Below are positions 1 to 8,066 of a stretch of DNA of 48,574 nt, piece after piece (within the stretch, counting starts at the first letter, position 1; each line of letters starts with the position of its first letter). The notes beneath the pieces are model-generated. The model saw only the letters and a list, made by a program, of their open reading frames with translations, searched no databases and had not been told where the DNA came from. A program made the translations under genes and the position numbers. Origin of the DNA: JAHDNZ01 sp036721855 (lineage in GTDB: Bacteria > Bacillota > DTU065); NCBI GenBank assembly GCA_036721855.1, contig DAIMKF010000012.1, positions 1 through 48,574 of the forward strand, given 5' to 3'.

Positions 1-1
1 G

Positions 2-175
2 ATTGTGCAAGGCAAAAGCAATAAAGAGATTGCCGATACTCTCTTTATTAGTGAAAAAACAGTAAAAAACCATGTCAGTAATATACTTAAAAAATTAGAT
101 GTTACAGATCGTACCCAGGCTGCGGTCTTAGCACTTCGCTCTGGAATTGTTCCGATCAAAGAACTCAGTGGTTAG
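2..175 (+). CDS. LuxR/NarL-type response regulator, C-terminal fragment (DegU-like)
   Basis: Partial gene cut by the left window edge. The 57 visible residues form the end of a LuxR-type helix-turn-helix: GKSNKEIADTLFISEKTVKN, then HVSNILKKLDVTDRTQAA, and a short tail to a TAG stop. KEIA followed by SEKTVKNHVSNIL is the NarL/FixJ recognition-helix signature, so this is the DNA-binding part of a two-component response regulator. The receiver domain lies outside the window. In B. subtilis degU stands just upstream of the comF-flagellar region that follows here, so a DegU orthologue is plausible. That is an inference from gene order only. Confidence 0.8.
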   Translation: MVQGKSNKEIADTLFISEKTVKNHVSNILKKLDVTDRTQAAVLALRSGIVPIKELSG

Positions 176-530
176 AATCACCATATGCGGGCAGGCCATA
201 AAAACAAAGTTGGCTCGCTCGTTTTTTTCTCGTTTGCTTGGCTTAATGGGAACAAAGCCAAAGCCTGGAGAGGCTTTATTAATAATACCTTGCAAGCAAA
301 TACACACCTTTTTTATGCAAGCACCGATTGATGTCATATATCTAAGTAAAAAAGGTGAAGTGGTTGAGTATTTTCCTACGGTTAAGCCATGGCGCATCCT
401 GCCATTTTCGTCTAAAACCTATATGGTCCTTGAATTGGGCGCAGGAACATTACCTAAATTTACAAAAAAAGAAAAAATATGCATAAAGTGGCAGGAATTA
501 TTAATAACAAGAGGAAAGCATTCATTGTAA
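168..530 (+). CDS. DUF192 family protein
   Basis: About 120 residues with the DUF192 pattern: a FFSRLLGLMG segment near the N-terminus, then GEALLIIPCKQIHTFFMQAP, IDVIYLSKKGEVVEYFPTVKPW and an ELGAGTL motif near the end. The I-HTFFM-IDV core is characteristic of the family, whose members are small, often exported proteins of unclear function. I place the start at GTG 168, overlapping the stop of the regulator. An in-frame TTG at 147 is the alternative, and neither has a convincing ribosome binding site. The overlap suggests translational coupling to the regulator. Biochemical role unknown. Confidence 0.8.
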   Translation: MVRITICGQAIKTKLARSFFSRLLGLMGTKPKPGEALLIIPCKQIHTFFMQAPIDVIYLSKKGEVVEYFPTVKPWRILPFSSKTYMVLELGAGTLPKFTKKEKICIKWQELLITRGKHSL

Positions 531-586
531 GAGTTAATAATCTTAAAAAATCTTTAAAAAAGATTAGATTTCTAGGAGGGTAAGAA

Positions 587-1135
587 ATGAAAAGAAGTGG
601 TTTGCTGGTTGTTTGTTTAGTATTGTTACTATCTGTTTTTGTCTTAGCAGGAGAGAATGTGGCTCTTTTAGCGGAAGTATTTTCAGACAGCAGCTTTTCA
701 GGGTATAATCCTTCGGTAGTCTGCGATGGTGAGCGCAATGAAGGTTCAGAGGATGGCAGATGGGCTGAGGTTGCTTGGGCTAGTATGGAGACATCTGACG
801 AGCATTGGCTCGAGTTTGAACTACCCGGTAAAATCAAGATTAAATCAATAATGATCTGGTGGGCTCGTGACAGAGGAACATTTTGGTATGGTGAAGATAT
901 AGTTATCGAGGCTAACGGCAAAATCGTTTATGATTCTACCAGGAGCAAGGAAAAGAACCCCCTTGTCAAAGAGGTTAAAAGAAAAGAAGGCGATGCCGCA
1001 GGTTACCAGGTGACGGAGATTTACTTTAACGAACCGGTGGTTGCAGATACAGTTAGAATTGTCCAACTTCCCGGTGGAGGTCATCCGGACAGACCTAATA
1101 TTATGTGGGTGGCTGAGGTAGAAATCTACGAATAA
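587..1135 (+). CDS. secreted discoidin-like (F5/8 type C) protein
   Basis: A 182-residue protein with a clear signal peptide (MKRSG followed by a Leu/Val-rich core to about residue 21, VFVLAGE). The mature part resembles a single galactose-binding-like (F5/8 type C) beta-sandwich: NVALLAEVFSDSS at its start, a central SVVCDGERNEG and W-x-S-like region, HWLEFELPGKIKIKSIMIWW, and VADTVRIVQLPGG with W-VAEVEIYE at the end. Such domains bind carbohydrate or envelope surfaces and no catalytic domain is attached. The start follows a strong AGGAGGG site at 574-580. A likely terminator lies just after the stop, so it looks monocistronic or is the end of a short unit. The domain call rests on pattern recognition. 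Confidence 0.7.
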   Translation: MKRSGLLVVCLVLLLSVFVLAGENVALLAEVFSDSSFSGYNPSVVCDGERNEGSEDGRWAEVAWASMETSDEHWLEFELPGKIKIKSIMIWWARDRGTFWYGEDIVIEANGKIVYDSTRSKEKNPLVKEVKRKEGDAAGYQVTEIYFNEPVVADTVRIVQLPGGGHPDRPNIMWVAEVEIYE

Positions 1136-1158
1136 AGTTAGTAAAGAAAGCTATTTGG

Positions 1159-1192
1159 AGTCAGAGACGTTTTGTCTCTGACTCTTTATATT
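1159..1192 (+). terminator. probable Rho-independent terminator after the discoidin-like gene
   Basis: A perfect 10-bp stem (AGTCAGAGAC at 1159-1168 and its complement at 1174-1183) with a 5-base GTTTT loop is followed by CTTTATATTATTT. The T-tract is interrupted, so strength is uncertain. Confidence 0.6.
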
Positions 1193-1478
1193 ATTTAACC
1201 TTATTTGATGGAAGGATTTATATTTTAATATCGAGAACTATTTAACAAGGTTTTATTTAATATGTATTGGTTTTAAACCGGAGTTTTAAAATATAACCCA
1301 GCCACAGCAAAGCATTTAAGTTTTGTTTAAATTAACGATATAAACAAATAAAGAAGGGATTTTAAATCGAACCCCAAAAGAATCTAAGCAAATCATTTTA
1401 GGCAAAGAAAAAGGTAACTTATGATTGGAATTGAAGAAAAATCAAGTAGTAAATAAAAAAAACAAGGAGGCGGCAAGA
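1193..1478. other. AT-rich intergenic region upstream of the che operon
   Basis: No gene is seen. The stretch is very AT-rich and must hold the che operon promoter. TTAA at 1316-1319 and AACGATAT at 1334-1341 resemble a sigma-28 (SigD) pair, but the 14-base spacing and poor GCC match make this weak. The in-frame extension of cheW up to 1425 has no ribosome binding site and is probably untranslated. Confidence 0.4.
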
Positions 1479-1958
1479 ATGAACGACAAACTACTAGTTG
1501 ACAGCCAAAACAGTGAAAGGCAAGTAGTAGTTTTTAGCTTAGGTGAGGAAGAGTATGGAGCTGATATTAATAGTGTAAAAGAAATACGTAAAATGAACGA
1601 TCAAAAGATTACTACCATTCCCAAAACCAAGGAGCATGTGGCCGGTGTTGTTAACTTAAGAGGGAAAATCATACCTGTACTGGATCTACGCCTGCGCTTT
1701 GGCATGGAAAAAACTGTTAGCCAGGAGAACCGAATTATTGTGATTGAAGTTCAAAACGATGTTTGTGGTGTCATTGTTGATGCTGTTAACGAAGTTTTAA
1801 GGGTTGCAAACGAAAATATCGAAGCTGCGCCCGATATGGTTGCCGGTATCAACAAAGACTACCTCGAAGGGGTAGCAAAAGTAGATGGCCGGTTGATTAT
1901 TTTGCTCAACTTACCTAAAATTGCTCTATCAAATACAAGTGGCAAAGTTGCCGGTTAA
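1479..1958 (+). CDS. cheW: chemotaxis coupling protein CheW
   Basis: A 159-residue CheW-domain protein that links chemoreceptors to the CheA kinase at the membrane array. Diagnostic stretches are QVVVFSLGEEEYGADINSVK, the IPKTKEHVAGVVNLRGKIIP core and VLDLRLRFGM, with VDGRLIILLNLPKI near the end. NLRGKIIPVLDLR is the classic CheW signature. The start is set by AAGGAGG at 1464-1470, eight bases before ATG 1479. It is the first gene of the che operon and ends about 14 bases before cheA. A second CheW gene lies near base 30153. Confidence 0.96.
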   Translation: MNDKLLVDSQNSERQVVVFSLGEEEYGADINSVKEIRKMNDQKITTIPKTKEHVAGVVNLRGKIIPVLDLRLRFGMEKTVSQENRIIVIEVQNDVCGVIVDAVNEVLRVANENIEAAPDMVAGINKDYLEGVAKVDGRLIILLNLPKIALSNTSGKVAG

Positions 1959-1972
1959 GGTAGGTGAATTTA

Positions 1973-4111
1973 ATGGGACTCGGATTAGAGGCTAGTGCGG
2001 AAGAAATAAGAATATTTCTTGAAGAAGCAGCCGAACAGGTTTTAACTTTAGAAGAAGGTATTATTACCTTAGAAAAACAGGAACATGATTTAGATCAGGA
2101 GTTGCTGCAAGCTATTTTCCGTGCTGCTCACACCTTAAAAGGCTCTTCGGCAGCACTTGGTCATACAGCCATGGCTAAACTTACTCATGAAATGGAAAAT
2201 CTCCTCGACCAGCTGCGTAAAGGAACCAGAGAGGTGACACCTGAATTTATAGAGCTTCTCTTAGAAGGTGTTGATGCCCTGAGAATCTACAACGAAGAAA
2301 TAGCTAACGACCAACCGAGTGGTTTTAATCCTGATGAGTTGATTAATAAGTTAAGAGATTTAGGCCAAATAAGTGATAAGGTTAGAGAAGAAACCGCCTC
2401 CGCTACTACCACAAGTAAACTTGCACCGCAATTTCCACCTAAGTTACTGTCTTTGGCTTTAGAACAGGCAACTACTTTGAAAAGTAAGGTATTTAGTATT
2501 AAGGTTACTCTTAACAATGAAAATACTTTACCTTCGGTACGAGCCTACCAGCTACTGATGTTGCTTGAAGACAGAGGGACTATTATCACAAGCCAACCTA
2601 CATTTCAAGAGGTAGAAAAAGATCTTGTTGATAAAGAGGTGAAAGTTCTTCTCGTTACTAAAAAAACCAAAAACGAATTAGAAAAAGAAGTAGCTAGTAT
2701 TCCGGATATTATAAGGATAAAGATAGAAGAGATAAAAGACCAAGTGGGTAAAGACAAAGAAAAACCAGCAGCAAGCTTAGAACAACAAGCTAAAGAAATA
2801 GTAAAATTGCCAACAGAAGAAGATAAAAAAGAAGACCAAGAAGCAGAAAAAAATCTGGCACTTAATAAAATTGAAAAGAAATTTAAAAGTGATCAGGTGA
2901 TCTCTTCGACAATAAGGGTTGATGTCGAAGTACTTGATGGTCTAATGAATCTTGTCGGTGAATTAGTTATTGATAGAACGCGTTTAGTATCGGGCGTCTC
3001 ACAGCTATATGAGTCAGAAGATAAAACCATGGCCATTGAAAATCTCAGCCAGACAGGTTCTCATATCGGCAGGGTTACAGAGCAATTACAAGAGCTTATT
3101 ATGAAAGCACGTATGCTACCTTTGGAAACATTATTCCGTAAATTCCCACGCATGATTAGAGATTTAGCTCTTAAAGCGGGTAAAGAAATTGAAGTAAATA
3201 TGGAAGGTGAAGAAACAGAACTAGATCGCTCTGTGATTGAGCAAATCAGTGATCCTTTAATTCACCTGTTGAGAAATTCAATCGATCATGGTATTGAAGA
3301 CCCAGATGTAAGAGAAAGACTTGGCAAACCCAGAACAGGCAAGATAACCCTTTCGGCAGAACCCGAGGAAAATTATATTGTCATTCGTTTAAGTGACGAT
3401 GGCAAGGGTATCGATCCTGAGAAGATAGCTGCCACAGCGGTAAGGAGAGGTTTATTAGCAGCAGAAAAAGCAAGTACCCTTTCGGTGCATGAAGCAGTCG
3501 AACTTATTTTCATGCCAGGATTTTCCACCTCGGAGAAAGTTACCCAGGTTTCTGGACGTGGCGTAGGCATGGATATTGTCAAAAAGAATATTGAAAATCT
3601 AAATGGTAATATCCAAGTCTTTACAGAAGTCGAAAGGGGTACGGAATTTCGCATTGAACTTCCACTTACTTTAGCTATCATGCGAACTTTACTGGTTAAA
3701 TCATCCAATAGTTTGTACGCGATTCCGTTAGGTTCGGTGGCTGAGACACATCGTATTCAAAAGGTAGCGATAAAATATATTAACAAGCGCAAAGCTATGA
3801 CTTTAAGAGGGAATGTTTTACCGTTGGTTCATATCGAGGAGCTGTTTAGCCTTCCGATACCTGAAATTATTGGCGATAGTTTCTTTGTTGTTGTTGTCCG
3901 TGTCGCCCAACAACAGGTAGGTCTAATTGTAGAAAGACTTATCGGAGAAGAAGAAGTTGTCATTAAGACACTTTCTAAACTTCTTGGTGATATTCGTGGT
4001 ATTTCTGGAGCGGCAATACTTGGACAAGGTGATGTGGCATTGATACTGGATGTTCCGTCATTGTTGGCTCTTGAACGTTCAAGTAATCAGCTAGAGGGGT
4101 CTGTTTCTTAG
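1973..4111 (+). CDS. cheA: chemotaxis sensor histidine kinase CheA
   Basis: About 712 residues with the full CheA domain order. The P1 Hpt domain carries the phospho-accepting His near residue 53 in FRAAHTLKGSSAALGH. A P2-like CheY/CheB docking region spans roughly 155-260 and is followed by a charged Lys/Glu-rich linker. P3 dimerisation starts near STIRVDVEVLDGLMNLVGEL. The P4 ATPase shows the N box (HLLRNSIDHGIEDP), G1 (DDGKGIDPEK) and G2 (GRGVGMDIVK). A CheW-like P5 ends the protein. It phosphorylates CheY and CheB. I prefer ATG 1973, spaced correctly from AGGTAGGTG, over GTG 1964, which lies inside that site. The next gene begins immediately after the stop. Confidence 0.97.
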   Translation: MGLGLEASAEEIRIFLEEAAEQVLTLEEGIITLEKQEHDLDQELLQAIFRAAHTLKGSSAALGHTAMAKLTHEMENLLDQLRKGTREVTPEFIELLLEGVDALRIYNEEIANDQPSGFNPDELINKLRDLGQISDKVREETASATTTSKLAPQFPPKLLSLALEQATTLKSKVFSIKVTLNNENTLPSVRAYQLLMLLEDRGTIITSQPTFQEVEKDLVDKEVKVLLVTKKTKNELEKEVASIPDIIRIKIEEIKDQVGKDKEKPAASLEQQAKEIVKLPTEEDKKEDQEAEKNLALNKIEKKFKSDQVISSTIRVDVEVLDGLMNLVGELVIDRTRLVSGVSQLYESEDKTMAIENLSQTGSHIGRVTEQLQELIMKARMLPLETLFRKFPRMIRDLALKAGKEIEVNMEGEETELDRSVIEQISDPLIHLLRNSIDHGIEDPDVRERLGKPRTGKITLSAEPEENYIVIRLSDDGKGIDPEKIAATAVRRGLLAAEKASTLSVHEAVELIFMPGFSTSEKVTQVSGRGVGMDIVKKNIENLNGNIQVFTEVERGTEFRIELPLTLAIMRTLLVKSSNSLYAIPLGSVAETHRIQKVAIKYINKRKAMTLRGNVLPLVHIEELFSLPIPEIIGDSFFVVVVRVAQQQVGLIVERLIGEEEVVIKTLSKLLGDIRGISGAAILGQGDVALILDVPSLLALERSSNQLEGSVS

Positions 4112-4762
4112 ATGGATACAAGTGATAAAAAGTTAGGCATGGGACTGGTTATCCTAGGTGATGTTGTGAAGCAGGCTCTATTTCAAGCAGGTCAATCCCT
4201 AGCTGAAATGTCCGGCCGGGAAATATCAATAGAAGGTCCAGGACTAGAGATCATTTCACTGCAAAAGTTTATTAATCTAGCAGGTGGACCAGATACCATA
4301 GTAGCGGCTGTTTATCTAGCTGTCTCCGGCGATTTCAAGGGGCATTTAATGCTGCTTATACCTCTGATACAGCTTCCGGAGCTAATTCAGATGATCTTAG
4401 GGGAGAAAGACTCAAATAAAACTTCTTATTCGCTTGAAGACGAAGTTTGTCGCTCGCTGCTAGGTGAACTTGGCAATATTGTGGGGACATCGTTTCTTAA
4501 TGTGATGGGTAATAAGCTTGAAATGGTAATGCTTCCGTCTATACCATATGTGATTAATGATTATGCAGGTTCAATTCTTTCAAGTTTAGCTTTGCAAGCT
4601 TCAACCTTAGGTGAGGAAAGTTGGGATCAACTTCTTGTTGTCAATACAAAATTGTGCGAGATGAACAAGAAAACCCGGGGTTTTTTACTTCTTTTGCCAC
4701 AACCGGGTACCCTAAACCAGTTTTTAAATAAGGTGGTTGCAAATAAATATGGCACTAATTGA
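4112..4762 (+). CDS. cheC: CheC-family CheY-P phosphatase with one recognisable active site
   Basis: A 216-residue CheC/CheX/FliY-type protein. The second half has a complete phosphatase signature, SLLGELGNIVGTSF followed after the usual gap by a Pro (S/D-x3-E-x2-N-x22-P). It should therefore hydrolyse CheY-P, with CheD as regulator. Typical CheC has two such sites. The matching N-terminal stretch here (GLVILGDVVKQALFQAG) lacks the Glu and Asn, so only one site looks functional. ATG 4112 abuts the cheA stop and is preceded by GAGGGG inside cheA. The 3' end overlaps cheD by 14 bases. Confidence 0.85.
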   Translation: MDTSDKKLGMGLVILGDVVKQALFQAGQSLAEMSGREISIEGPGLEIISLQKFINLAGGPDTIVAAVYLAVSGDFKGHLMLLIPLIQLPELIQMILGEKDSNKTSYSLEDEVCRSLLGELGNIVGTSFLNVMGNKLEMVMLPSIPYVINDYAGSILSSLALQASTLGEESWDQLLVVNTKLCEMNKKTRGFLLLLPQPGTLNQFLNKVVANKYGTN

Positions 4763-5276
4763 ACACGCAGTCAATTTAGGAGAAATAAAATTCAGCAAGG
4801 AAGAAGATATTTTAGTTTGCTTTGGTTTGGGTTCTTGTATAGGTGTGGTAATGTATGACTCTTATACAAAAATTGGTGGGATGGCCCATGTAGTGTTGCC
4901 AACTAATATGAAAGTTGAGAATAAGATTCAAGCCATAAATTATTTTGCCTATACCGATGAAGCTCCGGCTAAATATGCTGATTCCGGGCTTTGGTATTTA
5001 CTGGAGAACCTTCTTCGAAGAGGAGCCCGAAAACCACAGTTAAGAGCAAAAATTGCCGGTGGTGCTAGTATTTTAGCGATACCAATTTTTGACAAAGACA
5101 GTAGTACTGAAATTGGGCAACGCAATTTGATAGCAGTAAAGGAGGTTCTCAAAGAGCTCAAAATACCAATTGTAGCTGAAGATATAGGTGGTAATCAAGG
5201 AAGAACAATGCGTTTTTATAACAAGGATTTTCGAGTGGAGATATCTACTTTTGGAGCTGCTAAAAAGCTTTTGTAG
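4749..5276 (+). CDS. cheD: chemoreceptor glutamine deamidase CheD
   Basis: About 175 residues matching CheD, which deamidates receptor glutamines and binds and stimulates CheC. The catalytic Cys sits near residue 30 in CFGLGSCIGVVMYD and the His near 47 in GGMAHVVLP. The GGASI motif lies in KIAGGASILAIPIF. The start is taken as ATG 4749. The upstream in-frame TTG 4737 sits against the AAGGTGG site and is less likely. The overlap with cheC fits the CheC-CheD partnership and indicates coupled translation. Confidence 0.95.
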   Translation: MALIEHAVNLGEIKFSKEEDILVCFGLGSCIGVVMYDSYTKIGGMAHVVLPTNMKVENKIQAINYFAYTDEAPAKYADSGLWYLLENLLRRGARKPQLRAKIAGGASILAIPIFDKDSSTEIGQRNLIAVKEVLKELKIPIVAEDIGGNQGRTMRFYNKDFRVEISTFGAAKKLL

Positions 5277-5297
5277 AACCATTGGGGAGGAATGAAG

Positions 5298-5657
5298 ATG
5301 GCTAAAGTCTTGGTTGTTGATGATGCTAGTTTTATGAGAATGAGAATGGCAAAATTACTTTTGGAAAATGGGCATGAAGTAGAAGAAGCTGAAAATGGCG
5401 TCGAAGCCATAGCTAAATACCAAGACACTAATCCCGATATAGTGCTCATGGATATAACCATGCCTGTGATGGATGGTATTGAAGCTGTAAAAAAGATTAA
5501 GGAAAATGATGGGGAAGCTAATATAATAATGTGTAGTGCCATCGGCCAGCAGGCAATGGTTATTGAAGCCTTAAAAGCAGGCGCGAAAGATTTTATTGTT
5601 AAACCTTTCCAGCCCGAACGGATTATTGAATCGATTAATCGTGTTTTAGGGTATTAA
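5298..5657 (+). CDS. cheY: chemotaxis response regulator CheY
   Basis: A single receiver domain of 119 residues. The acidic pair Asp8-Asp9 is in VLVVDDASFMRM, the phospho-acceptor Asp52 in IVLMDITMPVMDG, Ser80 in MCSAIG, and Lys102 in DFIVKPF. It has no output domain, so it should signal directly to the flagellar switch after phosphorylation by CheA. GGGGAGG at 5284-5290 is only one base from ATG 5292 but seven from ATG 5298, so the second ATG is preferred. It lies between cheD and cheB in the operon. Confidence 0.95.
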   Translation: MAKVLVVDDASFMRMRMAKLLLENGHEVEEAENGVEAIAKYQDTNPDIVLMDITMPVMDGIEAVKKIKENDGEANIIMCSAIGQQAMVIEALKAGAKDFIVKPFQPERIIESINRVLGY

Positions 5658-5685
5658 CCGGTGTTTAACAAGGGTGGTGCTACAC

Positions 5686-6750
5686 ATGTCAAGAGTTATC
5701 ACAAGGAAAGTTCAGGTCTTGGTTGTTGACGATTCAGCATTTATGCGCAAAGTAATTACGGATATTTTGCAAGCTGATCCCGAAATTGAGGTTATAGGTA
5801 CAGCAAAAGATGGTTTAGAAGCTTTAGAACAAGTAGAAAAACTGAATCCTGATGTTATTACTCTCGATGTTGAGATGCCAAAGATGGATGGTTTAGAGTA
5901 TTTAAAACGGCAGATGGTAACAAGGCCTATTCCGGTTGTAATGGTAAGTAGTTTGACTCAAGAAGGAGCAGCAATTACTCTTGAGGCGCTTGAAATAGGA
6001 GCTATCGATTTTGTGGCCAAGCCATCCGGTTCACTTTCTCTTGACATGCACAAAGTAGCTATGGAGATGTGTAATAAGGTTAAGTATGCAGCTAAAGCGC
6101 GGGTAAGGATTTTTAAACGCAAAGTGTACTCCACAAGTGATTTCAAAAAAGAGCGGGTTTTAGCTGATAAAGAAGCTCAATCACCTGAGATAGCAGAAAA
6201 ACTGGTAATAATTGGTTCTTCAACAGGGGGCCCTAGTGCCTTAATGGAGGTTATTCCTAAACTGCCAGCTGATTTAGATGCCGGTGTAGTAGTTATTCAA
6301 CATATGCCACCAGGTTTTACTAACTCACTTGCCGAAAGACTAAATAAAATCTCACAACTAAATGTTAAAGAGGCTGTAAGTGGAGATATAATAGCAAAAA
6401 ACAGAGTTTTAATTGCACCAGGAGGAAAGCATTTATTTTTAAAAGAGAATAAAAAAGTAGACACTAATACTGATCTGCCTGTACATGGAGTAAGACCGGC
6501 TGTGGATGTATTTATGGAAAGTGCCGCCAAAATCTATAAAAACCAGATAGTAGGAGTAATACTTACAGGTATGGGATATGATGGCGCTAGAGGTATGAAT
6601 TCAATTAAAAAGTATGGGGGACGGACAATTGCCCAAAGCGAAGAAACCTGTGTAGTTTATGGTATGCCAAGGGCGGTTATTGAAATGGGGTTGGCAGATA
6701 AAATAGCATCCCTTGATCAGATTAGTAGTCTCATCAAGGAGTTGCTATAA
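5686..6750 (+). CDS. cheB: chemoreceptor methylesterase/deamidase CheB
   Basis: About 354 residues. The N-terminal receiver has VLVVDDSAFMRKV and phospho-Asp61 in ITLDVEMPKMDG. A linker leads to the C-terminal esterase, whose triad is visible: Ser179 in IIGSSTGGPSAL, His206 in VVIQHMPPGFT, and Asp299 in LTGMGYDGARGM. CheB removes receptor methyl groups for adaptation and is activated by CheA. The start at ATG 5686 follows AAGGGTGG. The in-frame GTG 5674 lies within that site and is unlikely. It ends two bases before the cheR start. Confidence 0.97.
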   Translation: MSRVITRKVQVLVVDDSAFMRKVITDILQADPEIEVIGTAKDGLEALEQVEKLNPDVITLDVEMPKMDGLEYLKRQMVTRPIPVVMVSSLTQEGAAITLEALEIGAIDFVAKPSGSLSLDMHKVAMEMCNKVKYAAKARVRIFKRKVYSTSDFKKERVLADKEAQSPEIAEKLVIIGSSTGGPSALMEVIPKLPADLDAGVVVIQHMPPGFTNSLAERLNKISQLNVKEAVSGDIIAKNRVLIAPGGKHLFLKENKKVDTNTDLPVHGVRPAVDVFMESAAKIYKNQIVGVILTGMGYDGARGMNSIKKYGGRTIAQSEETCVVYGMPRAVIEMGLADKIASLDQISSLIKELL

Positions 6751-6751
6751 A

Positions 6752-7552
6752 TTGGTACAAGATAACTACCTACTTTTTTGTCAAAAAGTTCACCAACTAA
6801 TTGGTTTGGATCTTGCTTTATATAAAGATAGACAGATGAAAAGAAGACTAGGGACATTTATGACGCGTTTAGGAGTAAGTAATTATTTGGAGTTAGCTAA
6901 TTTACTAAGTAAAGACGAGGAAGCACTGGAAAAATTTAAGAATTTCCTTACCATTAATGTTTCGGAATTCTTTCGCAATCCGGATCAATTTGAAGTTCTT
7001 AAATCCAAAGTACTCACTGATTTAATTAGGCCGAATAAAACATTTAAGGTTTGGAGTGCAGGTTGTTCCGATGGATCTGAACCATATACTTTGGTTATAA
7101 TTCTGGAAGAACTAGGAGTTAAAAATTATCAAATACTAGCCACTGATTTGGATGAAGAAATTCTGGCCAGAGCCAAGACAGGTATTTATAAGGCTGATTC
7201 GCTGCGTAATGTTTTACCGGAATTATTAAATAAGTATTTCCTCAAGGGTGAAGGAGATATCTACCAATTTCATCCAAACCTAGCTCAAAAAGTAAAATAT
7301 CTGCAACATGATCTGCTTTCAGGTCAATATGAGAAAAATTACGACTTAATTCTCTGTCGCAACGTGGTTATTTATTTTACCGAGGAAGCTAAAAACCAAG
7401 TCTTTATGAAAATGAGTCAAGCCCTCCGTCAAGAGGGGGTATTATTTGTTGGAGGGACTGAAAGCATCTTGACACCTAAAAAGTTTGGCTTGCAAACAAT
7501 ATATCCGTTTTTTTATAAAAAAGTTAGTGATTTAGAAGCAGTTATGCTCTAA
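6752..7552 (+). CDS. cheR: chemoreceptor methyltransferase CheR
   Basis: About 266 residues with CheR order. A short helical N-terminal domain (YKDRQMKRRLGTFMTRLGV) precedes the Rossmann-type SAM domain with NVSEFFRNPDQFEVL, the SAM loop WSAGCSDGSEPYTL (usually GCSTGEEPYSL), and YDLILCRNVVIYF. It methylates receptor glutamates using S-adenosylmethionine. The start is TTG 6752, ten bases after AAGGAG in the 3' end of cheB. The frame stays open further upstream inside cheB, but a start there would create an unusual overlap. Confidence 0.94.
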   Translation: MVQDNYLLFCQKVHQLIGLDLALYKDRQMKRRLGTFMTRLGVSNYLELANLLSKDEEALEKFKNFLTINVSEFFRNPDQFEVLKSKVLTDLIRPNKTFKVWSAGCSDGSEPYTLVIILEELGVKNYQILATDLDEEILARAKTGIYKADSLRNVLPELLNKYFLKGEGDIYQFHPNLAQKVKYLQHDLLSGQYEKNYDLILCRNVVIYFTEEAKNQVFMKMSQALRQEGVLFVGGTESILTPKKFGLQTIYPFFYKKVSDLEAVML

Positions 7553-7587
7553 AACTTTGCTAATACAGGCTAAAGGGAGAGAAAAGA

Positions 7588-8052
7588 ATGAAGACAGAAT
7601 TTGTTACACCCTTTATGGTGGCTGCAACAGAGGTGTTAAAGACAGAAATTAATGCTGAGATCGAAAGAGGTGAATTAGCTGTACGCAAGGCAGCTACAAC
7701 TGCCCAGGAAGTAACCATTATGGTTGGAGTAACCGGTGATGTAATGGGAGCCGTATTTTATGGTATGCCCAATCGTACTGCCTGCCAAATTGCTTCAGCA
7801 ATGCTAGGTCAAAGATTACCAATATTCGACGAAGTAGTTGAATCCGGTATTGCCGAACTCGGCAACGTAATTACAGGCAGAGCTTCAATGGGTTTAGAAA
7901 CGGCAGGTTATAAATGTCGTCTTACACCACCTACCATTATCTCAGGTCAAGGTGTAATAATATCAACAGTAGAAATAAATCAATTGGTAATACCACTTAA
8001 AACCCAATATGGACCAATTGAAATAGGAGTCGCTTTAAGAGCAGCAATTTAA
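7588..8052 (+). CDS. cheX: CheX-type CheY-P phosphatase
   Basis: A 154-residue protein of the CheC/CheX family with one central phosphatase helix, ESGIAELGNVITGRASMG. The Glu and Asn of the S-x3-E-x2-N motif are present and a Pro pair follows about 20 residues on (LTPPTII). CheX dimers dephosphorylate CheY-P. The start is supported by AAGGGAGAG eight bases upstream of ATG 7588. It sits at the end of the che gene run, so the organism has two CheY-P phosphatases, CheC and CheX. Confidence 0.9.
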   Translation: MKTEFVTPFMVAATEVLKTEINAEIERGELAVRKAATTAQEVTIMVGVTGDVMGAVFYGMPNRTACQIASAMLGQRLPIFDEVVESGIAELGNVITGRASMGLETAGYKCRLTPPTIISGQGVIISTVEINQLVIPLKTQYGPIEIGVALRAAI

Positions 8053-8066
8053 AAGAGGTGTTTGGG

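Noticed and set aside
460..921. Long minus-strand frame opposite the discoidin-like gene
   Set aside because: It overlaps a plus-strand gene with a clear signal peptide and ribosome binding site, and its own sequence is low-complexity Ser/Pro/Thr-rich. It is an antisense shadow.
1316..1341. SigD-like promoter upstream of cheW
   Set aside because: The spacing and -10 match are too poor to claim. It is mentioned only within the intergenic description.
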